DNA from: Siphonodentalium dalli
Taxonomy: Eukaryota > Mollusca > Scaphopoda > Gadilida > Siphonodentaliidae
Reading direction: 5' to 3'
Assembly (NCBI GenBank): GCA_032622095.1
Contig: CP136062.1
Location: 4,652,001-4,716,000, forward strand
DNA: 64,000 nt
Below are positions 46,062 through 57,084 of this stretch, piece by piece; position 1 is the stretch's first letter, and every line of letters begins with the position of its first letter. Made by a program: the position numbers and the translations under genes. The notes beneath the pieces are model-generated. The model was given only the letters and a program-made list of their open reading frames with translations, was not told where the DNA came from and ran no database searches.

Positions 46062-46469
46062 CGTACGGAACATCCTATAATTATTGTAATATTGAATTTA
46101 ATGATCAACTTGGTGGTTGCTCCATTACGTGTCACGTACGATCATATTATATATTAAATATGGGGTATGCGAGAATATATTATATGTAGGGCAAACTTTG
46201 ACTTTGGCTTCGTGGATTTCCAAACGTTTCTGTAAACAACATGTGCACGAAAAAGAGTGTTCCGCGTTTGTGTTATCCTCACATGGCAGAACTAAAGAGC
46301 GTATATATTTTTCATTGCTGAGTGGAAAAAATGCCTGTCACCACGACGAGAGTTATTTCATGTTGGTCAATATTTATAACACATACTTACAAGCATGACT
46401 GAAATAATCATCCGGAAATGTGGGGAAATGCGAGCCATGCAATTGTATATTTAATCGATATTTAAGCAG
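46062..46469. other. Non-coding interval
   Basis: A 93-codon frame at 46117-46398 has no recognisable domain; nothing else seen. Confidence 0.35.
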
Positions 46470-46985
46470 ATATCTGCCATCCCCAGGATATATATAGGTG
46501 GTCAACCAAGGGTCAACTGGTCCGGGTTTTCGGCAAGGCGAGTAGGAATGGTGATTATGTGGGCATATAGCGACAGCTTGTGCCACTAAATACTCAAACT
46601 ATACGACATTTCCTTCAAAATTGGTCGATTTCTTATTTGCCATCCCCCAGGATATCTGTAGGTGGTCAACTGAGGGTCAACTGGTCCGGGTTTTCGGCAA
46701 GGCGGGTAGGAATTGTGATTATGTGGGCATATAGCGACAGCTTGTGCCACTAAATACTCAAACTATACGAAATTTCCTTCAAAATTGGTCGATTTCTTAT
46801 TTGCCATCCCCCAGGATATATGTAGGTGGTCAACCGAGGGTCAACTGGTCCGGGTTTTCGGCAAGGCGGATAGGAATGGTGATTATGTGGGCATATAGCG
46901 ACAGCTTGTGCCACTAAATAATCAAAATATACGAAATTTCCTTCAACATTGGTCGATTTCATATTTGCCATCCCCAGGATATCAG
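46470..46985. repeat. Tandem repeat, ~164-bp unit, about three copies
   Basis: CCCCAGGATAT starts at 46481, 46646, 46809 and 46972. Units share GTGGTCAAC, GGGTCAACTGGTCCGGGTTT, GGCAAGGCG and ATGTGGGCATATAGCGACAG. Confidence 0.9.
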
Positions 46986-49300
46986 GAAGGCGTTATAGTG
47001 TGGTAGTTGGAGAGTTGAACCCGGAATAAATTGGATACAAGCTGATTTTTGTGTTATTCGACGCGGGAAAACACCAGGAACAACATATCCAAAATCCGCA
47101 AAAATCCTCTCGTGGGAAAATTCAGGATCCAAGATGGCGTCCATAATGTATGTTGTTATCGCAAAATACTGAATTTCTGCGGTAGGTGCTCCAATTAATG
47201 CCAAATTCGTAATAAATTGAAATATATACAAACAATGCTTTGTCGTAAACCATATCTGTAGAATGTATTTCCCAACATGGCCGCCACAATGGACAAAATC
47301 GAATGAAATTTGCATGTTGTGCAAAATTGAAGATATAGTCCTATACGAGTGAACAAACTCTCGAATTATGCAAGGAAGAATGATTGCAGAGTATAAGAGA
47401 AACTTTTGATCAGAGATGTACGAATTATCTCTAATGTATCTGACGAGAGAGCAAGCGAAACCAGGGTCTTATGAAACGGTTAAATCTTGACTTTTGTACT
47501 CCCAGAAACAGAAACATAACGCAGTTTTTTTTCTGTACTGCTTATCTTGAATCGTGTCGTATAAGTGTAATTAAACAGATAAATGGGATTTAGTAGATAT
47601 GTGTTGACTATGAGACCTTTTTCTAGAAGCAGAAACATGTGTACTCCGAGCAGTCTCACGAATGTGACCGATCATAATTTATTGTGTTATCTACAGCATG
47701 AAACCTTTAAAAATTAACTGATATAAAACGGTATGACAGATATTCATATAGTACTGGGTAAAATGCGTATATTCTATTGTCCGTGTCTCAAAATAGTAGT
47801 CATAGTTGCCTGAGATCAAGTGATAAAACACGAATATTTCGCTTTTATCACAAGAATGCATGGTGGTATACCATGAACTAAATTTATTAAAACACGCAGG
47901 AGTACCATAGATTGTCGTCAATAAATTATATACTTGACAAAATTGCCCACATACTCTGTGACAAAGACTGTGTTTCTACCTGGAAACACTATTTGGTTGA
48001 ATTCACCAAGGCCACATCTACGCGAAACTTAGTATGTTTTCTTCAACCGCATCACCACGTTTACTCCTTCTCCTAAATGTTACACATAGCTGCTGCACAC
48101 AGAACCACAATTAATACTATTGCGTGAATGTTCAACGTTGAAATAACATCTTAAACGGTGATCACTCGATATTTAGCATGATTATGTGGGTGGTATTGGC
48201 AAGATATTTTCAAACAAAAATATAATGAAAACTAAGAGTGTGCATTGTGTAGCTGCATATTCCAGTTGTAAATTTGTGATTGAAGTAAATTGAACAAAAA
48301 TGTCTACTAAGAACACGGTTTGTTAGCAGCATGAAAATTAGTGTTACATACAATGTGTGTTGTATCGTCTCTTTGATATGGTGAGACGCGGTGCTAATCT
48401 ATTGAATCTATGAGTGTTTATTTACAGTATAATAAACATTGCTACCAATATGTATTGATTAATATCACCTGGAGTGTTGACAATTCCGGAAATATAACTA
48501 ACATTTAGACCGCTTGAGTGTGCACTTAAATTTTGGCGTTATATTCAATAATTAATCATCATGCCGAATGAAACTATCATGAACTGTGAGGCGAAACATT
48601 AGTTCGTATGTTGCACGTCCGATATTATTAGTTTTGGCCCGACAATTGGATGTTGGATAAGCAGAACACCCAAACTTTAAAGACGCAAATCATTGGGGTT
48701 TGACTTGCGGTGCAGTGGCCGATAAATCCTTCAGATGGATCTGTTTAATGATGTGTGTACCTTTAAAGATATTCAACAGCCGACTTGTATATTATCAATA
48801 CATATTTTCACACCTATGTGGTTTCCCAATATGTTGCTTTCTTTGTTGTATTGCTTGCAGTTGTGACCATTTTGACAGCCATTTCATGGCCACGATTGTA
48901 TGATTTTCTGTGTGTGTCACTCTATTCGCTCCCGTACTAAAATGTAACACAAACTGGTATAACAGCGTAATTCCGATGCCACAATATATCGTATAATGAC
49001 TTGTTTCGAGAACTGATGTAGTATAGACAACCATGTTGGACGCCATCTTGGAAAACAAAGTTTCCACACAGCGGATATTTGCGGATTTTGGATATGTTGT
49101 TCCTGAGACCCAAATCAGCTTGTATGTAATTTATTCCGGGTTGACCCCCAAATTCTGCTTCAACGACCACACTATTAGGAGTCATCATTGTAAGGGCGTA
49201 TTGTGATGATATGATATGTTTTCTTTTCTTTAAAATACCATCGGATGGAAAATAGCGCATATCGGTAAAATCGCTATTTGCCATCCGATGGTGAATAGAC
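46986..49300. mobile_element. Non-coding element bounded by ~250-bp inverted arms
   Basis: The left arm 47015-47290 (CCCGGAATAAATTGGATACA, GGAACAACATATCCAAAATC, CAAGATGGCGTCCA) is matched inversely by 48990-49150 (ACGCCATCTTGG, GATTTTGGATATGTTGTTCC, TTTATTCCGGGTTG). Between them are ~1.7 kb without coding potential. The ~164-bp tandem repeats adjoin the left arm, and the CCATCCGATGG region (49235-49290) adjoins the right. Ends and mechanism are not resolved. Confidence 0.6.
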
Positions 49301-49568
49301 ACTACTTAAGCACAAACTTGACAACTTCGAGTTATGTTTTCCAGAATGCCTGGATTTGAACACATATATTGGAACCCCTCTGTGTGGAGCTAACTGTCTT
49401 ATAAATGATATTTTCATGTGGATAAGAGTAGTCATAAGGTTGATAGAGGACAATCATGATTAAATTTGAGTGTAGGAAAAATAATAACTCATTTTTTTCG
49501 GCCCCGACACACCCACCCACGCCTTGTATCCAGAAACACATCAGCAGACACCCGCGACTATATACTAT

Positions 49569-49740
49569 ACTAGGGTTGGGGTAATCGTAATCAGTAACCT
49601 TAATCAAAGTAATCGATTACACAATTTGGAGTAATCGCCTGTAATCAGTAATGACATTTTTTTATTACAATAAATCGTAATCGATTACTTTCAAATGTAT
49701 CTGTAATCATGATTACATTTTGATTACTTTTTATAAAACA
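49569..49740. mobile_element. hAT-like terminus, GTAATC/GATTAC-rich
   Basis: TAGGGTTGGGGTAATCGTAA followed by repeated GTAATCGATTAC words in both orientations resembles the 5' terminus of a class of animal hAT elements. The opposite terminus was not found, so it is a fragment or solo end. Confidence 0.5.
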
Positions 49741-49980
49741 TCCATATGGATGGCTAGTGGATAAACATATTTTCAGTGTGCACATATACAAACAAGATAT
49801 CAGAAACTTAGTACAAATTTGTCATGTGGTACACTGTGTACATTCTGGCAGTGGACACAGATAACAACACACAATTGCTGAAATGTTGAATACATCATTA
49901 TGATACAGACAATGAAATATTCTAATATGAATACAATAGGCTAGCCAACTGCAATTAGGATTAAATATTATTGTGACGGC
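49741..49980. other. Non-coding interval
   Basis: Nothing recognised between the hAT-like terminus and the LINE. Confidence 0.35.
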
Positions 49981-50495
49981 TGCAGACAAGATTGACTTCC
50001 GGTTTTCATGGCGAAGAGGACGGACGTTTGAAGGCTGCTCCAACTTTTTATATAATATTCTGCTGTTTTACCTGTGTCCTTCATTGTGAACACTATTTTA
50101 TGTGATAATAAGTGTTGTTGTTTTATCGCGAGCATAGACCTTCTATTCCCAGTACCTGAACTCTAATAAATAAACTTTTAAAAGTTTATTCCCGAGTCCC
50201 CCGTGACTCGGCCGCCGCCATTTTGAATCTCTCGTAGAAATATTTTATCGTGAATTTTAATCTGCTGTTTTAATACTTATTTATCTTATCTTATGAACTT
50301 TTAATACTGATTTTACAAGTGTAATATAGTCCGGCTGCATTTTAACAGTTTTAAACAGTTTTAAAGCTCAGGTGAGCTACAGCCTGCCAACCTGCAAGGA
50401 CTGATTCTTTCTGTTTATTCTGACTATTCCGAGTATTCGTCTATCTCGTACACTCAAATTCAACATATTGTATACTGAACTTATTGAACTATAAA

Positions 50496-50615
50496 GTGAA
50501 ACTGAAAGTGAAACTGAAAGTGAAACTGAAAGTGAAACTGAAAGTGAAACTGAAAGTGAAACTGAAAGTGAAACTGAAAGTGAAACTGAAAGTGAAACTG
50601 AAAGTGAAACTGAAA
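50496..50615 (+). promoter_or_regulatory. Ten perfect 12-bp repeats; 20 GAAANN hexamers (IRF/ISRE-like)
   Basis: The unit GTGAAACTGAAA is repeated exactly ten times and ends directly before the ORF1 ATG at 50616. It sets 20 GAAA cores at 6-bp spacing (50498 to 50612), alternating GAAACT and GAAAGT. That matches the GAAANNGAAA consensus of interferon-stimulated response elements, bound by IRF proteins. A TATAAAG lies just upstream (50491-50497). The array is in the LINE 5' UTR, the usual site of a LINE internal promoter. Regulatory function is inferred. Confidence 0.6.
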
Positions 50616-52656
50616 ATGATATCTAATGACACATTGAGCCCACGGCGAGCCCTTCGAGACAGTGTAATCCACGGACCCTCCATGGTGACCTCACCGCTCA
50701 ACAACTCCAGAAGTAACCCAGATCACCAACAAATTGTCCACATTGACAACCCACACATCCCAGCATCCATAATGAAGAAAGACTATGAACTGAACCATCA
50801 AAAAACTCCATAAACTGCGAAAGGCCTGTAATAAACCTTTCATTAATATTATCCCAAGAGACAAAGGAACCCAACTGAAAATAGAGTGCAGTGCTGGTTG
50901 CTATCATTTACTCAAAGAAGAAATTCTATATACCTTCGGCACCCCTCAACTACTAGCCAAACATAACATTGTTCCATCACTGCGCAACACCATCGACAAG
51001 AACGGTAATAAACCAGAAGTAGTCATCACCTGCCAGAGCAGATTGGTCACAGGTCAACCTGGAAAGCGCCTTAAATTCACCTTAAACATGTATCATACCC
51101 AATGTTCACTCCTGGTAAATGGCAGAGCTACCCCGACCTTCCAAGACGACATTCTCCCGGAACTTATAAACAATATCAAACAGAAACCCGGAATGTCAAC
51201 ACTCGACAGGTGTTTTGCAGCCCTGATAGATAGATGTGTTAAAAAAACCATTGACAACCCAGAAAACTGCACCTCCATGTACGTCGACCCATTACAAGCC
51301 ATCACAGAAAAAACTGATGATTCCCGGCCGGCCCGCCACAACTTTAAAACCTGCACACATTGTAACCTGCAAGTCGCGGAACATGAAAAAGGATTACAGT
51401 GCGACATATGTCTCCAATGGTATCATAGCAGCTGTGAATCACTAGATGAAGAGTTAACGGAATTATACGAAGGTACATCCATGTACAGCTGCCTTGCTTG
51501 TCGACAACTCACTCTGTATCAGACCCACACAAGTTCCATCACCTCACTCCATTCTTCACACAGCTTAACAGTAGACTCTCTCCCAAAAAACGACGTCTCC
51601 GGTGTTGAATTTGGCACTCCCGAGCACCATTCCTTCTCTCCTAGGCTGATTAAACCATCACCAGTGGATACGAATAAAATAAACAGTACTCCTATCCAAC
51701 AGCTGCAGTTCCCGGAACCCATAGGCTCGCCATGCAGTACTAGCCCAGTACAGAAGATGGAACTTCCTGCACCGAAAACCAAAAAAAGGTATACAAGTAC
51801 AACAAGGACTGCGCCCAAAAACAAGATTATACCCCCACCCAGTGAACTAGTGGAACAACTTAATATGGCAAATATGATCATCTCTAAACTTGAGGCGCGC
51901 CTGACAGAGGTAGAAAACTCAAATCGCATACTCAGGATGCAAACAAACTGTAATATCCCAGAGAACCCTCCAAAACCAAACACAATAACACAAAGTGAAC
52001 AGAATGTAAATTATCCCAATGATGAGGCTGATGCAGACGACGCTATTTTCGTTCTTAGACACCAAGTTCGAGAGCTCGAAGTGGACCATCTCAAGGCTGG
52101 AGTCAATAAACTGGAGCAACTTGCCTTAAGAGCTGATCTCTTCCCAAATGAACATAACATAATCCCTCCACCGCACCTCCCAAGGATGACCACGAACCAA
52201 TGGATTCCTCCTGCTCAACAAGCATACGTCTTCAACCAACCTAAGTACAATCCTCAACCTCCACACTTCTGGCAGATGTACCCTCCTCCGACGCATCCAC
52301 CTCAATGGCAGTCCACTCAGTATCAACATACACAACAGTCTCAGGCATTCACACATGCCCACCCTCAACAGACTCCTCAGGATTTCCAATCTAAATACCA
52401 TAACAACCCAGTTACTGACTCCGCAACCTATCCAAGAAATCATCTTGAAAAAAGCCACCCTCAACGTTTAGACAAAGATACCCACCACGCCGTAGAAGTC
52501 GCACAAAGTGGACAGAACAAAGAGACCCTACTTGTACCTGTAAATCGCAACTACAAAGCACCCCACCGAGAAGAGTTAAGTTCACAATGCAGGAAACCAA
52601 ACATAACTCCTCCCCGGAGGTCATCACTTTACATGAACTCTCTACAGAAGAACTAG
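50616..52656 (+). CDS. LINE ORF1 protein with PHD finger (one frameshift)
   Basis: ORF1 proteins of CR1-type LINEs bind the element RNA and assist target-primed reverse transcription. The ATG at 50616 follows the repeat array. The first ~60 codons (MISNDTLSPRRAL...) are in one frame to ~50800; an A6 run (50801-50806 region) marks a probable one-base indel. The rest continues in another frame to 52656. About 540 codons in that frame contain CTHC...CDIC...WYHSSC...CLAC, a C4HC3 PHD finger at 51350-51500. A Pro/Ser-rich linker follows, then a short coiled-coil-like stretch (ANMIISKLEARLTEVENSN). The C-terminal part is very rich in Pro, Gln and His (HPPQWQSTQYQHTQQ). ORF2 appears to start in an overlapping frame before its end. 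Confidence 0.85.
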
Positions 52657-54346
52657 AACCCGTAAACAAAGATGTCACCTTACTCCCAGATGAGCACCAT
52701 ACACCGAGAAAGAACAGCTATAAGGACACAGAACCCCAACCTCAGTTTGTGATAAACTCTCCAAATGCAGTCCTCGAGCAACTAACCGATAGCACCCCTC
52801 ACTCCACAGCCAATTTGCAGTCTTTTTTAGAGCACGGCCGGGCCTCAACCAACACAAGCAGGAGAAGATTGTCATAGGAACATTAAATATCAAGAATGTA
52901 CAGAGCAACCTTACATATTTACAACACCTTCTGAATACAGTCGACTTCATGTGTGTTCAAGAACACTGGCTATACGACTTTCAACTTGAAATACTTACTA
53001 CAATCTCAAAAACTCACTCCGTCCATGCTAAAACAGTAGACTCAGAAGATCCCATACCTCCCACACATGTACCACGAGGATATGGTGGAATTGCTATTTT
53101 CTACAATAAAAGACTCAACATCAAGATTCGTAAACATCCAGATGGAGGCTCCAGACTTGCTGTTCTGGAAGTTGTCACATCTTCCCCGATTTGTATTATC
53201 TGCGGATACCTACCCGATAGAGGACACTCTACAGCCGAATATCTAGCCACTCTTATTGAAGCAGAAGAAATAATTAAAAAATTCAGATCAACTCATGCTG
53301 TCTTCCTATGTGGCGACATGAATGGTTCCTTGCTACTTCGTCCAGGGAATGATCATGACTCCAAACTGGTTCACTTCTGTACAGAATACAGTCTATCCTC
53401 GTTGCAGTCTACACAACCAACCTTCTTCCATGTTAATGGTAAATCAGCAGCAGTCATCGACTATCTATTTGGCACAAAACAAGCTCTCCAACTCATAGAA
53501 TCTACAAACGTCTATGATATGGAACCAAACAATACTTCAGACCACGTTCCCGTTACAGCAGTCATCAATATATCTCTTACGGAGACCTCCCTTGATACGT
53601 CACACACACAACAAATTGACTGGAGCAAGCTAGACCAGGAGAGATATCATATCCTACTCCAAGATAACTTTCACATAGAACTCCCGCCAAATGCGAACGA
53701 ATTTCAAGCGCACCAAGCTATATTACACCTCACTGACGTCCTAAAAAATGCTGCAAAATCAAGTATGCCCCCTCCAAAGAAGATGCACTCACACCATAAG
53801 AAGACATGGAATCCAGATGTAGCAGCAGCCGTGAAGATTAGCAAAGCTGTTTTTTACCAGTGGAAACAGGATGGAAGACCCACCGATCCAGATAACAGTT
53901 CCCGTATGAAAATGAAAGAAGCAAAGAAAGCACTTAGGAAAATCCAGCGACGTAATCTCGCCCAACTCCGATGTAAGAAATTAAAAGCTATCATGGAAGC
54001 AAAGAACGATCCAAAAACCTTTTTCCAGTTAGTTAAACAGCAGAGGGCCACGAAGTCGGAACATATAACCGAACTTGTAACTGATGAAATTGTATATTCC
54101 ACAACAGAAGAGATCCTTAGTGGCTGGAATAAATACTTTGCTCAGCTTGCAACCCCACAGCAAGACCCCACTTTCAACTCAACACATAAGGAAATGGTGG
54201 ACAATGACCTCCTCAGAATAACAACTGACTGCAGAAACCAGGGAATAACTACCAAACCCATCACAATAACTGAAATCACGAGGCTGTCCGAAATATCAAC
54301 CCAAATAAGGCACAGGACATATTTGGACTCGCGAGTGAGCATATAA
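52587..54346 (+). CDS. LINE ORF2, N-terminal part: APE-type endonuclease
   Basis: Nicks the target DNA for target-primed reverse transcription. A leader frame (52587-52877) overlaps the ORF1 end. After a frameshift near a T-run (~52822-52830) the endonuclease starts at KIVIGTLNIKNVQS. It shows FMCVQEHWL (catalytic Glu), GYGGIAIFYN, FLCGDMNG, VIDYLFGT and NTSDHVPV, the standard APE motifs in order over about 230 residues. A Lys-rich linker (PPPKKMHSHHKKTW) leads toward the reverse transcriptase. The frame ends at 54346. The coding sequence passes into the next frame near 54285, just before the NPNKAQDIFGLASEHIKNSP block typical of the RT N-terminus. Confidence 0.88.
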
Positions 54347-56311
54347 AGAACTCACCACCAGTAGTATTCATCTACCTTGCACAAGTTTTTAACATGTTTA
54401 TTCAGAGAAGAGCAATCCCAGCAATCCTGAAAGAAGGCATTCTGACTCCTGTCTACAAAAAAGGAGACCCACATCTTCCCACAAACCACAGATGCATTAC
54501 AGTCACCCCTCTCATTCTCAAGATCTTCGAGCATATCTTTAACACAAGACATAACCAAATAATCTCATCAGATCAGTCACCGCTACAATCTGGCTTCACC
54601 AAAGGTACCTCCTGTATAAACTTAGCCCTGATTGTCACAGAATGTATCAACGAAGCTCAAATGGAAAAGAAACCACTAATAATAATTACTCTCGATGCAC
54701 AGAAAGCCTTTGATGTCGTCGACCACAACATTCTCCTCAGAAAATTGTACCTCGATGGAATTGATGGATCAGATTGGATATTACTACGTAATTTATACAC
54801 TGATATGACATCCAGAGTCCGATGGCGAAATCAACTCTCCGACCTGTTTAACATAAATCAAGGAGTCCGCCAGGGAGGCATCCTCTCCACTGCACACTAC
54901 AAAATATTCAACAACCAACTCCTTCTAAGTCTTGAATCCAGGTTTAATGGCGCGATGATCGGAAACATAAAAATTCCACACACAACATGTGCAAATGACA
55001 TTGCATTAATGTCCCACTCTGTGATTGAAGCTCAGCACCAACTCTCGACAGTAGAGGACTTCTCAACCAATAACAGATATAAAATCAACGCTTCTAAGAG
55101 CAACTGCTTAATCTATAATGCAAAACTCACAGAAAATCTCTTCATCTTTGGCCAAGAAATTCCCCAGCCACCGCAGATCAAACACCTCGGAATACTGAGA
55201 GACCTGAAGCGCAAACCAGACATCGAAGGAAAGATTGCACTTGGACGTCGTACCGCTTACTCACTAATGGGATCAGGATTCCATGGAAGAACTGGCGTCA
55301 CCCGGACAGTCAAGGTTCAGCTATGGAAAACTTATGTAGTCCCGCGTATAGTATACGGATTGGAAGCAATGGAACTCGCCACAACACACTACAATAAACT
55401 TGACAGCTTCCAAGACAAAATCTTACGTCAGATACAGAACCTACCCAAGAGGACCTCATTAACTGCAGTTAAATTACTCCTAGGCATCCCACCTATTTCC
55501 ACTATCATTCACAAGAATATGTTGAACCTATTTCTCCGGATCGCCAGCTCCCCAGAATCTATAGAGCATAAAATTGCCTGCAGACAGCTTACGTCTAGAA
55601 ACCTAGAAGACAAGAGTTGGTTCTCAAACATCAGGAGGCTTCTTATAAAATATAATCTACCGTCAGCATTTTCCATCATCGAACACACCCCCCAGCAAGG
55701 CTACCTGGCATTCACTACTTGAAGAAGCGGTTAAGGAAAACATCTCCAAACAATGGAAAAATGACATTCCTACAAAGTCAACACTTAGATACCTTAACCC
55801 AGAAAGTCTCCATTGGAATTCCGTCCATAGTATCTACAAACATGTCAGACCAAGCATCTATGATGCCAGAAGAGCAGAGGTGAAGGCAAAATTCCTCTCC
55901 GGTACCTACACTCTACAAGCAAACAAGGCTGTTTTCAACCAACATAAAGTAAATCCGACATGCCCTACCTGCAACCTGGCGGCAGAAGACAGAGAACACG
56001 TCATTGCGACCTGCCCTACTTATGAAAAGGAGCGCTCCAAACTGCGGATCAGACTCCAATCAGTACTTCCCAAAATCGATTCTCCACTACTTCTCCATAA
56101 CCCGGCAAACCTTACACAACTGCTTCTAGACCACACCCATCCAGACATTCCCGATGACACTATCGACTGGGCAGAAGACACTCCCGCCCTGATTGAACTC
56201 TACTCAAGAGAGTATCTCTATCAGATCCACTCAAGAAGATTTGCGATCCTTAAGGTCAAAAGGAAAAGTGGCTTCCAAACTCTCGCAGTCCCCGCTGTGA
56301 GCTCAATGTGA
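54285..56311 (+). CDS. LINE ORF2, C-terminal part: reverse transcriptase and zinc knuckle, mutated
   Basis: Continues ORF2 after a frameshift near 54285. Visible RT blocks are LKEGILTPVYKKGDPHLPTN, LQSGFTKGTS, IITLDAQKAFDVVDH (first catalytic Asp), INQGVRQGGILS, and the active-site box reading TTCANDIALMS. The first Asp of the conserved ADD is replaced by Asn (codon 54994-54996, AAT), which should abolish polymerase activity. KHLGI and YVVPRIVYGLEAM follow. The frame closes at 55722. The remainder resumes in the earlier frame around 55705 and ends with CPTCNLAAEDREHVIATCP, the C-terminal CCHC knuckle, before the stop at 56311. Confidence 0.88.
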
Positions 56312-56480
56312 CATTCGACTATCTAATTATATTATGTACAGGCAATTGTGAGGATTCTATTAGGCCTATTATTCAAGGATAAAGACTTGTGGACTGCAAA
56401 GTCAAAATTCATCCATAACCGGAGTGCCTCGACAAATCAACGGGGGAACATATGAACAAGAAGAAGAATGGCTGAAGAGT

Positions 56481-57080
56481 CATACTGTTACAATAGTGCT
56501 AATTAACTGAACAAAGCAGGTGTGATGTACATCGGTAGAACCAATTCGCTGGTTTGTCATTCACTGCACTCAACGAGTTAAGCCTCATTTAATCCTCACC
56601 AGGATATCAATGGATGATCATCAAATAAACTTTAGTGTTATTTTCATTGTGTTGGGATATGAATATAACATAACATGCAAATCATTTATAATTGTTTCTA
56701 ATGATAGTTTCATAATTAGTATGCGCTTAGTTTCAATACATGCAAGAAAATTAAAAAATATCTTAAAAATATATTTGCATAAATAAATACACATCAAACA
56801 TAATATATTCCCAATAAGTTGGTGCACACCTCACCAATACATGTAAATGTACAAACTGTATGTTTATTGCTTGCTTCTTTCTATTGTTTCAGTCATTTCT
56901 TGTTTCCATGTTATGTAGTGATGTTTTTTATTCAATATATCGAATTATACATACAAAAAGGAAATTTAATGGTCAATGAAACACTTTGAAATGCATTGTA
57001 ACTGAGATGAATGATTTTTTGGAATCCCGGGAATATCATAGATGGTGTGTTTTTCCCAATATCGGACATGTGAACCTGGT
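56481..57080. other. Non-coding AT-rich interval
   Basis: Nothing recognised. Confidence 0.4.
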
Positions 57081-57084
57081 CACT

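Larger units (their letters stand above)
49985..56480 (+). mobile_element. Nearly full-length CR1/Jockey-group LINE (~6.5 kb)
   Basis: It has a 5' UTR with a 12-bp tandem array, ORF1 with a PHD finger, ORF2 with endonuclease, reverse transcriptase and a C-terminal CCHC motif, and a short 3' UTR ending in GAACAAGAAGAAGAA-type repeats near 56455-56475. PHD-bearing ORF1 together with the C-terminal zinc knuckle points to the CR1/Jockey superfamily. The 5' boundary is approximate. ORF1 has one frameshift and ORF2 at least three, so the copy is dead but young-looking. Confidence 0.85.

Noticed and set aside
45878-46157. 76-85-codon frames on both strands
   Set aside because: They lie on one arm of a long inverted repeat and mirror each other.
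46117-46398. 93-codon frame as a small gene
   Set aside because: No recognisable domain or context; it starts in the inverted repeat arm region.
50484-50615. A Lys-Val-Lys-Leu repeat protein N-terminus on the plus strand and Phe-His/Phe-Thr repeats on the minus strand
   Set aside because: Translation of the 12-bp tandem array; the ORF1 start most likely lies at the ATG right after it (50616).
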